Source of the DNA: Streptomyces sp. CB02400
GTDB taxonomy: Bacteria; Actinomycetota; Actinomycetes; Streptomycetales; Streptomycetaceae
Length of the DNA: 64,000 nt
Direction: 5' to 3'
Assembly (NCBI RefSeq): GCF_001905725.1
Contig: NZ_LIWB01000001.1
Coordinates: 434,001-498,000, forward strand
Shown: piece by piece, positions 10,101 through 19,181 of the stretch
Layout: each line of letters begins with the position of its first letter
Position numbering within the stretch: position 1 is the stretch's first letter
Program-made: the position numbers and the translations under genes
The notes under the pieces: generated by a model
What the model was told of the DNA's origin: nothing
The model's database searches: none
Seen by the model: only the letters and a program-made list of their open reading frames with translations

Positions 10101-11478
10101 GGGGCGTACGACCGTGTCCGCGGGACGCTACGCCCTCCTCGTCGCGACGGGCCGCTACGACAACGAGGCGCTGCGGCGGCTGCGGTCGCCCGCCGGGGAC
10201 GCCCAGGCGCTGGCGGAGGTGCTCGAGGACCCGGAGACCGGCGACTTCGAGGTGAGCATGGTCGTCGACGGCAGCCATCGGGAAGTGACCCGGGCCATCG
10301 AGCACTTCTTCCTCGACCGCCGCCGGGACGACCTGCTTCTGCTGCACATCTCCTGCCACGGCCTCAAGAGCGACAGCGGCGAACTGCACTTCGCCGCCGG
10401 GGACACCGACCGGCGGCTGCTCGCCTCCACGTCCGTCCCCGCCCTGTTCGTGCACCAGCGGATGCGCGCCTGCCGGGCCCGGTCGATCGTCCTGCTCCTG
10501 GACTGCTGCTACAGCGGCGCCTTCCTGGCCGGCGGCAAGGGCGACACCACGGTCCATGTCGGCGACGAACTGGCGGGACACGGCCGCGCGGTGCTCACCG
10601 CGACCAACCGCACCGAGTACGCCTGGGAGGACGGGCGGCTCACCGAACTGGACCCGGAGCCGGAGTCCTCCCGGTTCACCAGGGCCGTGATCAGGGGACT
10701 CGGCACCGGCGAGGCGGACCGTGACGGGGACGGTCTGATCGGCGTGCACGAACTGTACGACTACGTGTTCGACGAACTGCAGAAGTCCCCGGTGTCGCAA
10801 CACCCCTTGATGTGGGCCGAGTTGGAGCGCAGGGTCGTGGTGGCGCGGGCGGCGCGGCCGGTGCTGCCGACGCCGCCCGATCGGGTGAAGCCGCCGCGGC
10901 CCGGGCCCCCCGCGAGCCCGGTGTCACCGTTGCTCGTCCTCACCGGGGCGCTGTCCCACCTGACGTGCATGGAGGACGCGCGGAGTCGCCACCAGTTCGC
11001 GACCGTGCTGGGGGAGCGGCTGTCCCGCCGGGTCGATCTGCGGGGTGTCCGGCAGCGCGAGGACGTGGTCGCGATCGTACGGGCGGCGCTGAACCGGGAC
11101 GGCGGAGAGGGCACCCTGCTGTCGACGGTCGCCCTCTTCGAGGGGCAGGCCGCGGCCGACGATCTGCGGGCGCGGCTGGAGCCGGCCGACACCTCGTGGC
11201 CGGAGCCGTTCCTGCTGCTGGAACTTGTCGATGCGCTCTGTGAGCTGTCGTGCATGGAGGACCCGCAGGGCCGCCTCCTGTTCGCGACGCTGCTCGGTGA
11301 CCATATCGGCCGCCCGGTCGATCTCAGGGGCGTCCGGCTCCGGGAGGACGTGGTGGGCATCGTGCGGGCCGCGCTCAACGTCCCCGGTGGAAAAGGCGTG
11401 TTGGCGCAGGTGGTCCGGCTCTGCGAAGGAGTGCCGGCCGGTGACCACGTCGAGCGGCTGATCGGCGCCCCGGACTGA
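10093..11478 (+). CDS. Caspase-like peptidase with two effector-associated domains
   Basis: 461 residues. Residues about 8-240 form a C14-type caspase-like domain with catalytic His89 in HISCHGL and Cys139 in LLLDCCYSGAF. A proline-rich linker (about 255-275) leads to two tandem copies of an 80-residue helical module (about 277-360 and 376-460). Both copies share a CMED turn and the VDLRGVR-REDVV-IVRAALN core, which fits effector-associated domain 2. In the known families these adaptor domains couple the protease to a signalling partner. No NTPase switch gene is adjacent; the partner may be elsewhere. It overlaps the EACC1-like gene, and the pair is bracketed by the acnA terminator and the LPMO promoter. 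Likely a suicide or immunity effector; this is inference. Confidence 0.82.
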   Translation: MSEGRTTVSAGRYALLVATGRYDNEALRRLRSPAGDAQALAEVLEDPETGDFEVSMVVDGSHREVTRAIEHFFLDRRRDDLLLLHISCHGLKSDSGELHFAAGDTDRRLLASTSVPALFVHQRMRACRARSIVLLLDCCYSGAFLAGGKGDTTVHVGDELAGHGRAVLTATNRTEYAWEDGRLTELDPEPESSRFTRAVIRGLGTGEADRDGDGLIGVHELYDYVFDELQKSPVSQHPLMWAELERRVVVARAARPVLPTPPDRVKPPRPGPPASPVSPLLVLTGALSHLTCMEDARSRHQFATVLGERLSRRVDLRGVRQREDVVAIVRAALNRDGGEGTLLSTVALFEGQAAADDLRARLEPADTSWPEPFLLLELVDALCELSCMEDPQGRLLFATLLGDHIGRPVDLRGVRLREDVVGIVRAALNVPGGKGVLAQVVRLCEGVPAGDHVERLIGAPD

Positions 11479-11510
11479 CCCACCGGTACGACTCCCCGGT
11501 GCGGCAACCG

Positions 11511-11539
11511 TTTACAAGCGCGCTGCCCCGCGCTACCGT
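11511..11539 (+). promoter_or_regulatory. Probable LPMO promoter
   Basis: TTTACA (11511-11516) and TACCGT (11534-11539) are spaced by 17 bases. A CebR box follows 16 bases after the -10, where a bound repressor would block transcription. Confidence 0.55.
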
Positions 11540-11555
11540 CCCCTCACGGACGAGG

Positions 11556-11569
11556 TGGGAGCGCTCCCA
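11556..11569. promoter_or_regulatory. CebR operator
   Basis: TGGGAGCGCTCCCA is a perfect 14-bp palindrome identical to the established Streptomyces CebR consensus. It predicts repression of the LPMO gene until cellobiose or cello-oligosaccharides appear. Confidence 0.9.
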
Positions 11570-11669
11570 CACTCAGGCGGACCGGAACCCGCCGTCGGGA
11601 CACTCCCACCTCGCCCCTCCACGCACCCCTGCATGATCCGTCAACCCCACAGTCGCGGACAGGTGTGTC

Positions 11670-12764
11670 ATGATCACAACTAGACCGGGGAGCGAGGCGG
11701 CTCCCCGATCAGCGCTCCCCACCCGCACCCGAGCCCTCTTCCTCGTCCTGGTCTCCCTGCTCGCCACCATCCCGGCCGTCGGCCTGGTCGTGACGGCGGG
11801 CGGTGAGGCGGAAGCCCACGGCACGCCGATGAAACCCGGCAGCCGCACCTTCCTGTGCTGGCAGGACGCGTTGACCGACACCGGCGAGATCAAGCCGGTC
11901 AACCCGGCCTGCAGGGCCGCCGCCCAGGTCAGCGGCACCACCCCCTTCTACAACTGGTTCTCCGTCCTGCGCTCCGACGGTGCCGGCCGCACCCGCGGCT
12001 TCGTGCCCGACGGGGAGCTGTGCAGCGGCGGGAACACCAACTTCACCGGTTTCAACACGCCCAGCGCCGATTGGCCGCTCACCCACCTCACCTCGGGCGC
12101 GACCGTCGACTTCTCCTACAACGCCTGGGCCGCGCACCCCGGTTGGTTCCACGTCTACGTCACCAAGGACGGCTTCGACCCGACCCGGGCCCTCAGCTGG
12201 GCCGACATGGAGGAGGAGCCCTTCCTCTCCGTCGACCACCCGCCGCTCCACGGGTCCCCGGGCAGCGTCGAGGCCGACTACCGCTGGAGCGGACAGCTCC
12301 CGGAGGGCAAGTCCGGCCGGCACGTCATCTACATGGTCTGGCAGCGCTCGGACAGCGCGGAGACCTTCTACTCCTGCTCGGACGTCGTCTTCGACGGCGG
12401 CGACGGCGAGGTGACCGGTGTCAAGGACCCCGGCGACCCGACCGAACCCGACCCCGTTCCGGGGGAGTGCACCGCCACCCGCAGCACCACGGGCAGTTGG
12501 AGCGGCGGCTACCAGTCCGAGGTGACCGTCACCAACAGCGGCGACGTGCCGATGCTGGGCTGGATGGTCGACTGGACCCTCCCGTCCGGCCAGAGCGTCG
12601 ACAGCCTGTGGAGCGGCAACGCCACCTACGACGGCCAGGACGTGATGGTCCACAACGCCGGCTACAACGGCTCCCTCGATCCGGGGGAGAGCGCCACGTT
12701 CGGCTATGTGGTCTCCGGCCCGGGCGGTGACAGTACGACGACCCTGCCCTGCCGGGTCGGCTGA
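11670..12764 (+). CDS. Secreted AA10 lytic polysaccharide monooxygenase with C-terminal CBM2
   Basis: 364 residues. A Sec signal peptide (hydrophobic about 22-45) ends at AEA, leaving mature His1 (precursor residue 50, HGTPMKPGSRTF). With His156 in AAHPGWF this makes the copper histidine brace. FYSCSDVVFDGG near the end of the domain is typical of cellulose-active AA10 enzymes such as S. coelicolor CelS2/LPMO10C. After a Pro/Asp/Glu linker (about 250-265), residues about 266-364 form a CBM2 (CTATRSTTGSWSGGYQ, VDWTLPSGQ). The enzyme oxidatively cleaves crystalline cellulose outside the cell. A CebR box about 100 bases upstream ties it to the cellulose regulon. The start is ATG 11670, with only a weak Shine-Dalgarno. 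Confidence 0.92.
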   Translation: MITTRPGSEAAPRSALPTRTRALFLVLVSLLATIPAVGLVVTAGGEAEAHGTPMKPGSRTFLCWQDALTDTGEIKPVNPACRAAAQVSGTTPFYNWFSVLRSDGAGRTRGFVPDGELCSGGNTNFTGFNTPSADWPLTHLTSGATVDFSYNAWAAHPGWFHVYVTKDGFDPTRALSWADMEEEPFLSVDHPPLHGSPGSVEADYRWSGQLPEGKSGRHVIYMVWQRSDSAETFYSCSDVVFDGGDGEVTGVKDPGDPTEPDPVPGECTATRSTTGSWSGGYQSEVTVTNSGDVPMLGWMVDWTLPSGQSVDSLWSGNATYDGQDVMVHNAGYNGSLDPGESATFGYVVSGPGGDSTTTLPCRVG

Positions 12765-12774
12765 ACCGCCCCGT

Positions 12775-12816
12775 GGGCGGCCCCGATGGCGCGTCCGGTC
12801 GTCATCGGTGCCGCCC
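12775..12816. terminator. Bidirectional terminator after the LPMO gene
   Basis: GGGCGGC and CCGATG (12775-12788) pair with CATCGG and GCCGCCC (12803-12816), with a single unpaired base on each arm. It lies between the convergent LPMO and esterase genes. Confidence 0.7.
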
Positions 12817-12826
12817 GCGCACCCCG

Positions 12827-13819
12827 TCAGTCACCCAGCAGCGAAGCGAGCCACTCCAGTTGGCGCCGTACATGCACCGCGTCCCCGCCCTCGTGCCCGT
12901 TGAAGGGATAGGCGTGGAGCACCTTGGCCGGATCGCCGGCCGTGCGTTCCGCGTACCGGTTGAACGCCGCGTACGCCCCGCTCGGCGGACAGACCGTGTC
13001 GCGCAGCCCGACCCCGAAGTGGACCGGGGCGTGCGCACGCCGGGCGAAGGACACGCCCTCGACGTAGGAGAGGGTGCGGTAGGCGGCCTCCTGGGCGCCC
13101 CGGTGGACCGAGAGGTAGGCGGTGATCTCGCCGTACGGGGGCACGTCGGTGAGGTCCAGGGCGCGGTGGATGCCGCACAGCAGCGGGGCGGTGACCAGGA
13201 GCGCCGCCAGATCCGGTACGAGGCCCGCCACGGCCAGCGCGAGTCCGCCCCCCTGGCTGTTGCCCACGGCCGCGACGCGGCCGGCGTCCACTCCGGGCAG
13301 CGCGCGTACGGCGGCCACCGCGCGCACCGCGTCGGTGATCAGCCGGCGGTAGTGGTAGTCCCTCGGGTCGAGCAGACCGCGGACCGCCGGACCGGGGCCG
13401 CCCGGCGCCAGGGCGTGCGGGTCGGGGGTGTCGCCGCCGCAGCCGTACTGGTCGCCCTGGCCCCGGTTGTCCATCAGCAGATGCGCGTACCCGGCGTTCA
13501 CCCAGGTCAGCCGCTCGTGCGGCAGGCCGCGTCCGCGTCCGTAACCCGCGAACTCCACCACCGCCGGAAGGGGTTCGGCCACGTTCGCGGGGAGGCTGAA
13601 CCAGGCGCGCACCGGATCGCCGGCGAAGCCGCGGAACGTCACGTCCCAGGTCTCGGTGAGCCGCAGCCCGTTCTCCACCGGCCGTACCGAGACCAGCGGA
13701 TCCCCCGCGGCCGACGCCTCCTTCAGCGTGCGCTCCCAGAACGCGTCGAAGTCGGCCGGCTCCTCGATGTCCGGGCGGTGGCGCTCCAGTTCAGCCGGAG
13801 GCAGGTCGAACGCGGGCAC
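12827..13819 (-). CDS. CE7 acetyl-xylan esterase / cephalosporin-C deacetylase
   Basis: 330 residues from GTG 13819, which has GAGGTG 7 bases upstream and gives the usual CE7 length (about 320); an upstream in-frame extension to 13978 is not conserved-looking. Alpha/beta-hydrolase with RGQGDQYG (oxyanion region), GNSQGGG with nucleophile Ser188, an Asp in GLRDTVCPP and a His in FNGHEGG. There is no signal peptide, so it acts in the cytosol on imported acetylated xylo-oligosaccharides. It is divergent from the sugar importer/GH39/GH42 operon, and the shared 265-bp control region carries a xylanase-type CGAAACTTTCG element. Confidence 0.9.
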   Translation of the reverse strand: MPAFDLPPAELERHRPDIEEPADFDAFWERTLKEASAAGDPLVSVRPVENGLRLTETWDVTFRGFAGDPVRAWFSLPANVAEPLPAVVEFAGYGRGRGLPHERLTWVNAGYAHLLMDNRGQGDQYGCGGDTPDPHALAPGGPGPAVRGLLDPRDYHYRRLITDAVRAVAAVRALPGVDAGRVAAVGNSQGGGLALAVAGLVPDLAALLVTAPLLCGIHRALDLTDVPPYGEITAYLSVHRGAQEAAYRTLSYVEGVSFARRAHAPVHFGVGLRDTVCPPSGAYAAFNRYAERTAGDPAKVLHAYPFNGHEGGDAVHVRRQLEWLASLLGD

Positions 13820-13988
13820 GGGGCACCTCGCAGAGTCGAAGCGGAGTCGAACGGGCAGTACGGCCGATCGTTGCGGGCGCGCACCAGAAAGTTTTGGGGA
13901 CGTTAACAGATCAAGGTCCATTCCCACAGCCATGCGTACCGGATCCGTCGCCGTCGCGACCCCTCGAATTTCCGGCATGCACCACCCA

Positions 13989-14017
13989 TTGACACCGCTT
14001 ACCGCTGCTCATAGGTT
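13989..14017 (+). promoter_or_regulatory. Promoter of the xylo-oligosaccharide operon
   Basis: TTGACA (13989-13994) and TAGGTT (14012-14017), spacer 17 bases. The consensus -35 and a fair -10 make this one of the clearest promoters in the window. Confidence 0.6.
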
Positions 14018-14040
14018 GCCGCGAAGTTACCGGTAAGGGC

Positions 14041-14053
14041 CCGAAACTTTCGG
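14041..14053. promoter_or_regulatory. CGAAACTTTCG operator (xylanase-type box)
   Basis: CCGAAACTTTCGG is a perfect 13-bp palindrome just downstream of the promoter. The CGAAACTTTCG core is the element described upstream of Streptomyces xylanase genes and bound by a repressor-like protein. A degenerate copy (CAGAAAGTTTTGG, 13885-13897) lies nearer the esterase gene, so both divergent units may be controlled together. Confidence 0.65.
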
Positions 14054-14084
14054 CTCCGCGCCCTGCATACGGGAGGCCCGAGCA

Positions 14085-15077
14085 ATGAGCACCTCCACCA
14101 CGTCGGCTCCACCGCCGGGCACGCAGGACCCGCCGCCGACGAAGAAACCCCCACGTCGCACGCGCTCACCCGCACGCACCGGCTGGCGGCGCGCACTGCG
14201 CAAGGACTGGCAGTTGTACTCGCTGGCCGTGCTGCCGCTGCTGTTCTTCCTGGTGTTCCGCTATCTGCCGATGATCGGCAACGTGATCGCGTTCCGCCGG
14301 TTCGAGCCGGGCGGTTCGGTCTTCGGCGAGTACTGGGTGGGACTGCGCTACGTCGAGATGTTCCTGTCCGACCCGACCTTCTGGCAGGTGTTCAGGAACA
14401 CCCTGTGGATGGGCGGGCTCACGCTCGTCTTCTGCTTCCCGATCCCGATCGTCCTCGCCCTGCTGCTCAACGAGGTGCGCAGGAACTCCCTGAAGCGCTT
14501 CGTGCAGTCGGTGTCGTACCTGCCGCACTTCCTGTCGATCGTGATCGTCGCCGGCATCACGCTGCAGATGCTCGCCACGGACGGTCCGATCAACCATGTC
14601 CTCGGCTGGTTCGGGCACGACCCGATCCGGTTCATCCAGGAACCCGACTGGTTCCGCACCATCTACGTCGGCTCGGAGATCTGGCAGACCGCCGGCTGGG
14701 GCACGATCCTCTACCTCGCCGCGCTCACCACCATCGACGAGGACCTGTACGAGGCCGCCCGCATCGACGGCGCCAACCGCTGGCAGCAGATCTGGCACGT
14801 CACCCTGCCCGGCATCCGCCCCACCATGATCACGCTGCTGATCCTCAACATCGGCACGTTCATGGCCGTCGGCTTCGAGAAGGTCCTGTTGCTCTACAAC
14901 CCGCTGACATATCCGACCGCCGACGTGATCTCCACCTACCTCTACCGGACCGGTGTGGAGTCCAACAGCTTCAGCTACGCCGCCGCGATCGGCCTGTTCG
15001 AGGCGATCATCGGCCTGGTGCTCATCACCTCGGCCAACCAGCTCTCGCGCCGCACCGTGGGGACGAGCCTGTGGTGA
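14085..15077 (+). CDS. Sugar ABC transporter permease, LplB type
   Basis: 330-residue inner-membrane permease. A basic, proline-rich 40-residue cytoplasmic N-terminus precedes six predicted membrane segments; the cytoplasmic coupling loop reads EAARIDGANRWQQIWHVTLPG. It pairs with the next gene as the heterodimeric channel of a CUT1-family importer. GGGAGG lies 9 bases before ATG 14085. No ATPase gene is in the operon; as in other Streptomyces sugar importers, the shared MsiK ATPase would energise it (inference). The stop overlaps the next GTG as GTGA. Confidence 0.9.
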   Translation: MSTSTTSAPPPGTQDPPPTKKPPRRTRSPARTGWRRALRKDWQLYSLAVLPLLFFLVFRYLPMIGNVIAFRRFEPGGSVFGEYWVGLRYVEMFLSDPTFWQVFRNTLWMGGLTLVFCFPIPIVLALLLNEVRRNSLKRFVQSVSYLPHFLSIVIVAGITLQMLATDGPINHVLGWFGHDPIRFIQEPDWFRTIYVGSEIWQTAGWGTILYLAALTTIDEDLYEAARIDGANRWQQIWHVTLPGIRPTMITLLILNIGTFMAVGFEKVLLLYNPLTYPTADVISTYLYRTGVESNSFSYAAAIGLFEAIIGLVLITSANQLSRRTVGTSLW

Positions 15078-15952
15078 GCGTCAACCGGCCGACCCGCGGC
15101 TACCGCGTCTTCCAGGGCGTCAACGGCGTGATCCTCACGCTGGTCGTGCTGGTGACGCTGTACCCCTTCGTCAACATCATCGCCCGCTCGTTCAGCGGGG
15201 AGCAGCACATCCGCACCGGTGAGGTGACACTGTGGCCCAAGGGCTTCAACCTCACCACGTACGAGATCGTCTTCAACGACTCGATGTTCTGGCGCAACTA
15301 CGGCAACACCGTCTTCTACACGGTGGTCTCCACCGCCGTCGCGATGGTGCTGACCACCTGCTACGCCTACGTCCTGTCGAAGAAGAACCTCAAGGGGCGC
15401 GGCACCCTGGTCGGGATCGCCGTCTTCACCATGTTCTTCACCGGCGGCCTGATCCCCAACTACGTCCTGATCACCAGCCTCGGCCTGAAGAACAGCGTGT
15501 GGGCGATCGCCCTGCCGAACGCGATCAGCGTCTTCAACCTGCTGGTGATGAAGGCCTTCTTCGAGAGCCTGCCGTCGGAGCTGGAGGAGGCCGCGCAGAT
15601 CGACGGCCTCAGTACGTACGGCATCCTGCTGCGGATCGTGCTGCCGCTGTCGAAGGCGGTCGTCGCGACCATGATCCTCTTCTACGCGGTGTCCTTCTGG
15701 AACTCCTGGTTCTCGGCGTTCCTCTACATGGACCGCACCGAGTTGATGCCGGTCACGGTCTATCTGCGCAACCTCCTCGCGGGCGCCACCGCGGGCACCG
15801 GCGCCGGCGCCGCGACCGAGAACCTCACCCAGGTCAACGCGAACATCCAGGCGGTCACGATCGTGCTCACCTCGCTGCCGATCCTCTGCCTGTACCCGTT
15901 CGTCCAGCGCTACTTCGTCTCGGGCGTGATGCTCGGCGCGGTCAAGGGCTGA
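15074..15952 (+). CDS. Sugar ABC transporter permease, YtcP type
   Basis: 292-residue second permease of the CUT1 importer. It shows about six membrane spans, the coupling motif EEAAQIDGLSTYGILLRIVLP and the family C-terminus RYFVSGVMLGAVKG. It starts at GTG 15074, overlapping the preceding stop (GTG 15071 is also possible). LplB/YtcP-type pairs import di- and oligosaccharides derived from plant cell walls. The neighbours (GH39, GH42, GH67, acetyl-xylan esterase) suggest decorated xylo-oligosaccharides. Confidence 0.9.
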   Translation: MSVNRPTRGYRVFQGVNGVILTLVVLVTLYPFVNIIARSFSGEQHIRTGEVTLWPKGFNLTTYEIVFNDSMFWRNYGNTVFYTVVSTAVAMVLTTCYAYVLSKKNLKGRGTLVGIAVFTMFFTGGLIPNYVLITSLGLKNSVWAIALPNAISVFNLLVMKAFFESLPSELEEAAQIDGLSTYGILLRIVLPLSKAVVATMILFYAVSFWNSWFSAFLYMDRTELMPVTVYLRNLLAGATAGTGAGAATENLTQVNANIQAVTIVLTSLPILCLYPFVQRYFVSGVMLGAVKG

Positions 15953-16005
15953 CCAGCGCACCACCCCCTTTCCCCCAACTCGCGAACGTGTCAAGGGAGT
16001 TCCCC

Positions 16006-17667
16006 GTGAAGAACACCGGACAGCTTTCCCGGCGCCAGCTCCTCGGCGCCGCCGGATTCATCGGCCTCGCCGCCCTCACCGGCTGTGGCAGCGGCGGTGA
16101 CGGCGGCGACGACGCCAAGGACCTGTCGAAGAAGCGCGACGGCGCCATGAGGGACTACCAGGCAGGCCAGCAGTTCAAGGCCACCAAGCCGCTCTCCTTC
16201 ACCATCCTGCACAACAACAACCCGAACTACCCGATGAAGGGCGACTGGCTGTTCTGGAAGGAGCTCACCCGGCGCACGGGCGTCACCTTCAAGGCCACCC
16301 CCGTCCCGCTGAGCGACTACGAGAAGAAGCGCAGCCTGCTCATCGGCGCGGGCGACGCCCCCCTCCTCATCCCCAAGACCTACCCGGGCGCGGAGAGCGC
16401 GTTCGTCTCCTCGGGCGCGATCCTCCCGGTCAGCAAGTACGTGGACCTGATGCCCAACTTCCGGGACAAGGTGAAGAGATGGAACCTCCAGCCGGAGGTC
16501 GACTCACTGCGCCAGTCCGACGGCAACTACTACCTGCTGCCCGGACTGCACGAGAAGGTGAAGCAGGGCTACTCGCTGTCCTTCCGCACCGACATCCTGG
16601 ACAAGCACGGCCTGAGCCTGCCCACCACCTGGGACGAGGTGTACCAGACCTTCAAGGCGCTCAAGGAGGAGTACCCCGACCTCTACCCCTTCACCGACCG
16701 CTGGAGCACCAACACCCCCTTCCCCGCCGGCGCCCTGTTCCAGTACCTCGGCCAGGCGTACGGCGTGCGGGCCGGCTGGTCGTACCTGAACACCAGCTGG
16801 GACGCCAAGGCTCAGAAGTTCGCCTTCACCGGCGCCACGGACGCCTTCCGCCAGGTCGTCGAATACCTGCACAAGCTGGTCGACGAGAAGCTGATGGACC
16901 CCGAGAGCTTCACCCAGACCGACGAGGAGGCGTTCAGGAAGATCCTGGCGGAGAAGTCCTTCGCGATCAGCGCCAACCCGCAGGAACTGGTGCAGAACTA
17001 CCGCTACAACCTGGAGAAGCAGGTCAAGGGCGCCACCATCGAGATGATCCCGGTGCCGATCGGCCCCGCCGGCCCGGTCGTCCTGGGCGGTGCCCGCCTG
17101 GAGAACGGCATGATGATCTCCAGCAAGGCCCTGGAGGGCGACGACTTCGTCGCCCTGATGCAGTTCGTGGACTGGCTCTGGTACTCCGACGCCGGCCAGG
17201 AGTTCTGCAAGTGGGGCGTGGAGAACACCACCTTCACCCGCTCGGGACCCGGACAGTACGAGCTCAGGCCCGGCATCAGCCTCATGGGCTCCGACCCGGA
17301 CGCCCCGAAGGACCTCCAGAAGGACTTCGGCTTCTACAACGGCGTGTTCACCTACGGCGGCAGCTGGGCCCTGGTCTCCTCCTCCTTCAGCCCCGACGAG
17401 AAGAAGTTCACCGACGCCATGGCCCGGCGTGAGCCGCTGCCCACCGACCCGCCGCACCCGCTGCGCGCCGAGGAGCAGGAGCAGGCCACCCTCTGGGACA
17501 CCCCGCTGAAGGACCACGTCACCCAGAACGCCCTCCAGTTCGTCCTCGGCAAGCGCCCGCTCTCCGAGTGGGACGACTACGTCAAGGAACTGAAGGCCAA
17601 GAACATGGACCGGTTCATCGACCTGCACAACCAGGCCTACGAACGGTTCAAGAAGGAGAACGCGTGA
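16006..17667 (+). CDS. Extracellular sugar-binding lipoprotein of the ABC importer
   Basis: 553 residues. The leader has twin arginines (SRRQLLGAAG) and ends in a lipobox ALTGC, so export is probably by Tat, with lipid anchoring on the outer face of the membrane. The size and the N-terminal LSFTILHNNNPNYPM segment fit the large LplA-type solute-binding proteins rather than the usual 430-residue class. GTG 16006 has AAGGGAG six bases upstream. It delivers oligosaccharide to the two permeases encoded just upstream; the substrate is inferred from context to be a xylan-derived oligomer. The next gene overlaps its stop (GTGA). Confidence 0.9.
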   Translation: MKNTGQLSRRQLLGAAGFIGLAALTGCGSGGDGGDDAKDLSKKRDGAMRDYQAGQQFKATKPLSFTILHNNNPNYPMKGDWLFWKELTRRTGVTFKATPVPLSDYEKKRSLLIGAGDAPLLIPKTYPGAESAFVSSGAILPVSKYVDLMPNFRDKVKRWNLQPEVDSLRQSDGNYYLLPGLHEKVKQGYSLSFRTDILDKHGLSLPTTWDEVYQTFKALKEEYPDLYPFTDRWSTNTPFPAGALFQYLGQAYGVRAGWSYLNTSWDAKAQKFAFTGATDAFRQVVEYLHKLVDEKLMDPESFTQTDEEAFRKILAEKSFAISANPQELVQNYRYNLEKQVKGATIEMIPVPIGPAGPVVLGGARLENGMMISSKALEGDDFVALMQFVDWLWYSDAGQEFCKWGVENTTFTRSGPGQYELRPGISLMGSDPDAPKDLQKDFGFYNGVFTYGGSWALVSSSFSPDEKKFTDAMARREPLPTDPPHPLRAEEQEQATLWDTPLKDHVTQNALQFVLGKRPLSEWDDYVKELKAKNMDRFIDLHNQAYERFKKENA

Positions 17668-19181
17668 TCCGCGTCCCCGACGCGCCGAACGGCCGGCTGT
17701 CCGACGCCTGGCGGGCCTGTGTCGGCACCGGCCGCCTCGACCTCGCCCTGCGCCGCGACTACCAGGACTCCCTCGCCCTGCTCCAGCGCGACATCGGCTT
17801 CCGGTACCTGCGCGGCCACGGCCTGCTCAGCGACGGCCTGGGCATCCACCGTCCGTACGAGTGGCAGGGCGCCCGCCGCACCCACCACTCGTTCACCTAC
17901 CTCGACCAGGTGCTCGACGCCTGCCTCGGCCTCGGCATCCGCCCCTTCCTCGAACTCGGCTTCATGCCGAGCGCCCTGGCCTCGGGGGAGAAGACGGTCT
18001 TCTGGTGGAAGGGCAACGTCACCCCGCCCGCCGACGAGAAGGAGTGGACGGACCTGGTCCGCGCCACCCTCGCCCACCTCGTCGACCGCTACGGCGCAGA
18101 CGAGGTGCGCACCTGGCCCGTCGAGGTGTGGAACGAGCCCAACCTGACCGCCTTCTGGCTGAACGCCGACGAGCAGGCCTACCACCGGCTGTACGAGGCG
18201 ACCGCGCACGCCGTGAAGGAGGTGGACGCCGAACTGAAGGTGGGCGGCCCGGCGGTCTCGCCCGGCGCCGACGGCTGGATGGAGCGGTTCGCCGAGTTCG
18301 CCGAACGCCGGGACGTGCCCGTCGACTTCGTCTCCCGGCACGCCTACAGCTCCGGACCCGCCCAGCACGTCCCGTTCGGCGTCCACCAGACACTGGCCCC
18401 GGCGAGCGACCTCCTCGACCAGTTCGCCGAGCCACGCCGGTCCCTCGAGGGCACCCGGCTGGAGGGCCTGCCCGTCCACATCACCGAGTTCAGCTCCTCC
18501 TACCGCCCCGACAACCCCGTCCACGACACCGCCTTCCACGCCGCCTACCTGGCCCCGGTCGTGACGGCCGGCGGCGACCACGCCGACTCCTTCTCCTACT
18601 GGACGTTCAGCGACGTCTTCGAGGAGACCGGCATCCCGACCGCGCTCTTCCACGGCGGCTTCGGCCTGCTCACCCACCGCCAACTGCGCAAACCCACCTA
18701 CCACCTCTACGCCTTCATGTCCCGCACGGGGGAGGAGCGACTGGCGCGGGACGACGACCACTTGGTGACCCGGCACGCCGACGGCCGGGTCACCGTCCTC
18801 GCCTGGGCCCCCGTCGACCCGACGGGGCGGACACCCGGCCCGGACCGGCACACCCTGCGCCTGTCCCTGCCGCTCGGCACCGCCCCGCGCGGCGAGGCGT
18901 TCGTCCGCCGCTCCTCGGTCGACGAGGAGCGCGGCAACGCGTACACCGCCTGGCGGCACATGGGCAGCCCCCGCTCCCCGGAGCCCGGACAGCTCGACGT
19001 CCTGCACGAGGCGTCCGAGCCCGCCCGCGCCCACCACCGGCTGCCCATCGAGGACGGCCGCGCCGACCTCGACCTCACCCTGGCCCGCCACGAGATCACC
19101 CTCGTCGAGCTGACCCCGGTCGACGACGAGACCCCGCCCTGGTGGGACGAGCGGCGGCTGCTCGGCCGGGAGGTGCCGTGA
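17664..19181 (+). CDS. GH39 glycoside hydrolase, probable beta-xylosidase
   Basis: 505 residues. The TIM-barrel clan GH-A pattern shows the acid/base Glu158 in WNEPNL and the nucleophile Glu275 in ITEFSSS; SYWTFSDVFEE and the trailing beta-sandwich fit GH39. There is no signal sequence, so it is intracellular and would release xylose from the non-reducing end of imported oligomers. The start at GTG 17664 overlaps the lipoprotein stop, giving translational coupling. GH39 also contains alpha-iduronidases and other activities, so the xylosidase call leans on the neighbouring xylan genes. Confidence 0.87.
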   Translation: MIRVPDAPNGRLSDAWRACVGTGRLDLALRRDYQDSLALLQRDIGFRYLRGHGLLSDGLGIHRPYEWQGARRTHHSFTYLDQVLDACLGLGIRPFLELGFMPSALASGEKTVFWWKGNVTPPADEKEWTDLVRATLAHLVDRYGADEVRTWPVEVWNEPNLTAFWLNADEQAYHRLYEATAHAVKEVDAELKVGGPAVSPGADGWMERFAEFAERRDVPVDFVSRHAYSSGPAQHVPFGVHQTLAPASDLLDQFAEPRRSLEGTRLEGLPVHITEFSSSYRPDNPVHDTAFHAAYLAPVVTAGGDHADSFSYWTFSDVFEETGIPTALFHGGFGLLTHRQLRKPTYHLYAFMSRTGEERLARDDDHLVTRHADGRVTVLAWAPVDPTGRTPGPDRHTLRLSLPLGTAPRGEAFVRRSSVDEERGNAYTAWRHMGSPRSPEPGQLDVLHEASEPARAHHRLPIEDGRADLDLTLARHEITLVELTPVDDETPPWWDERRLLGREVP

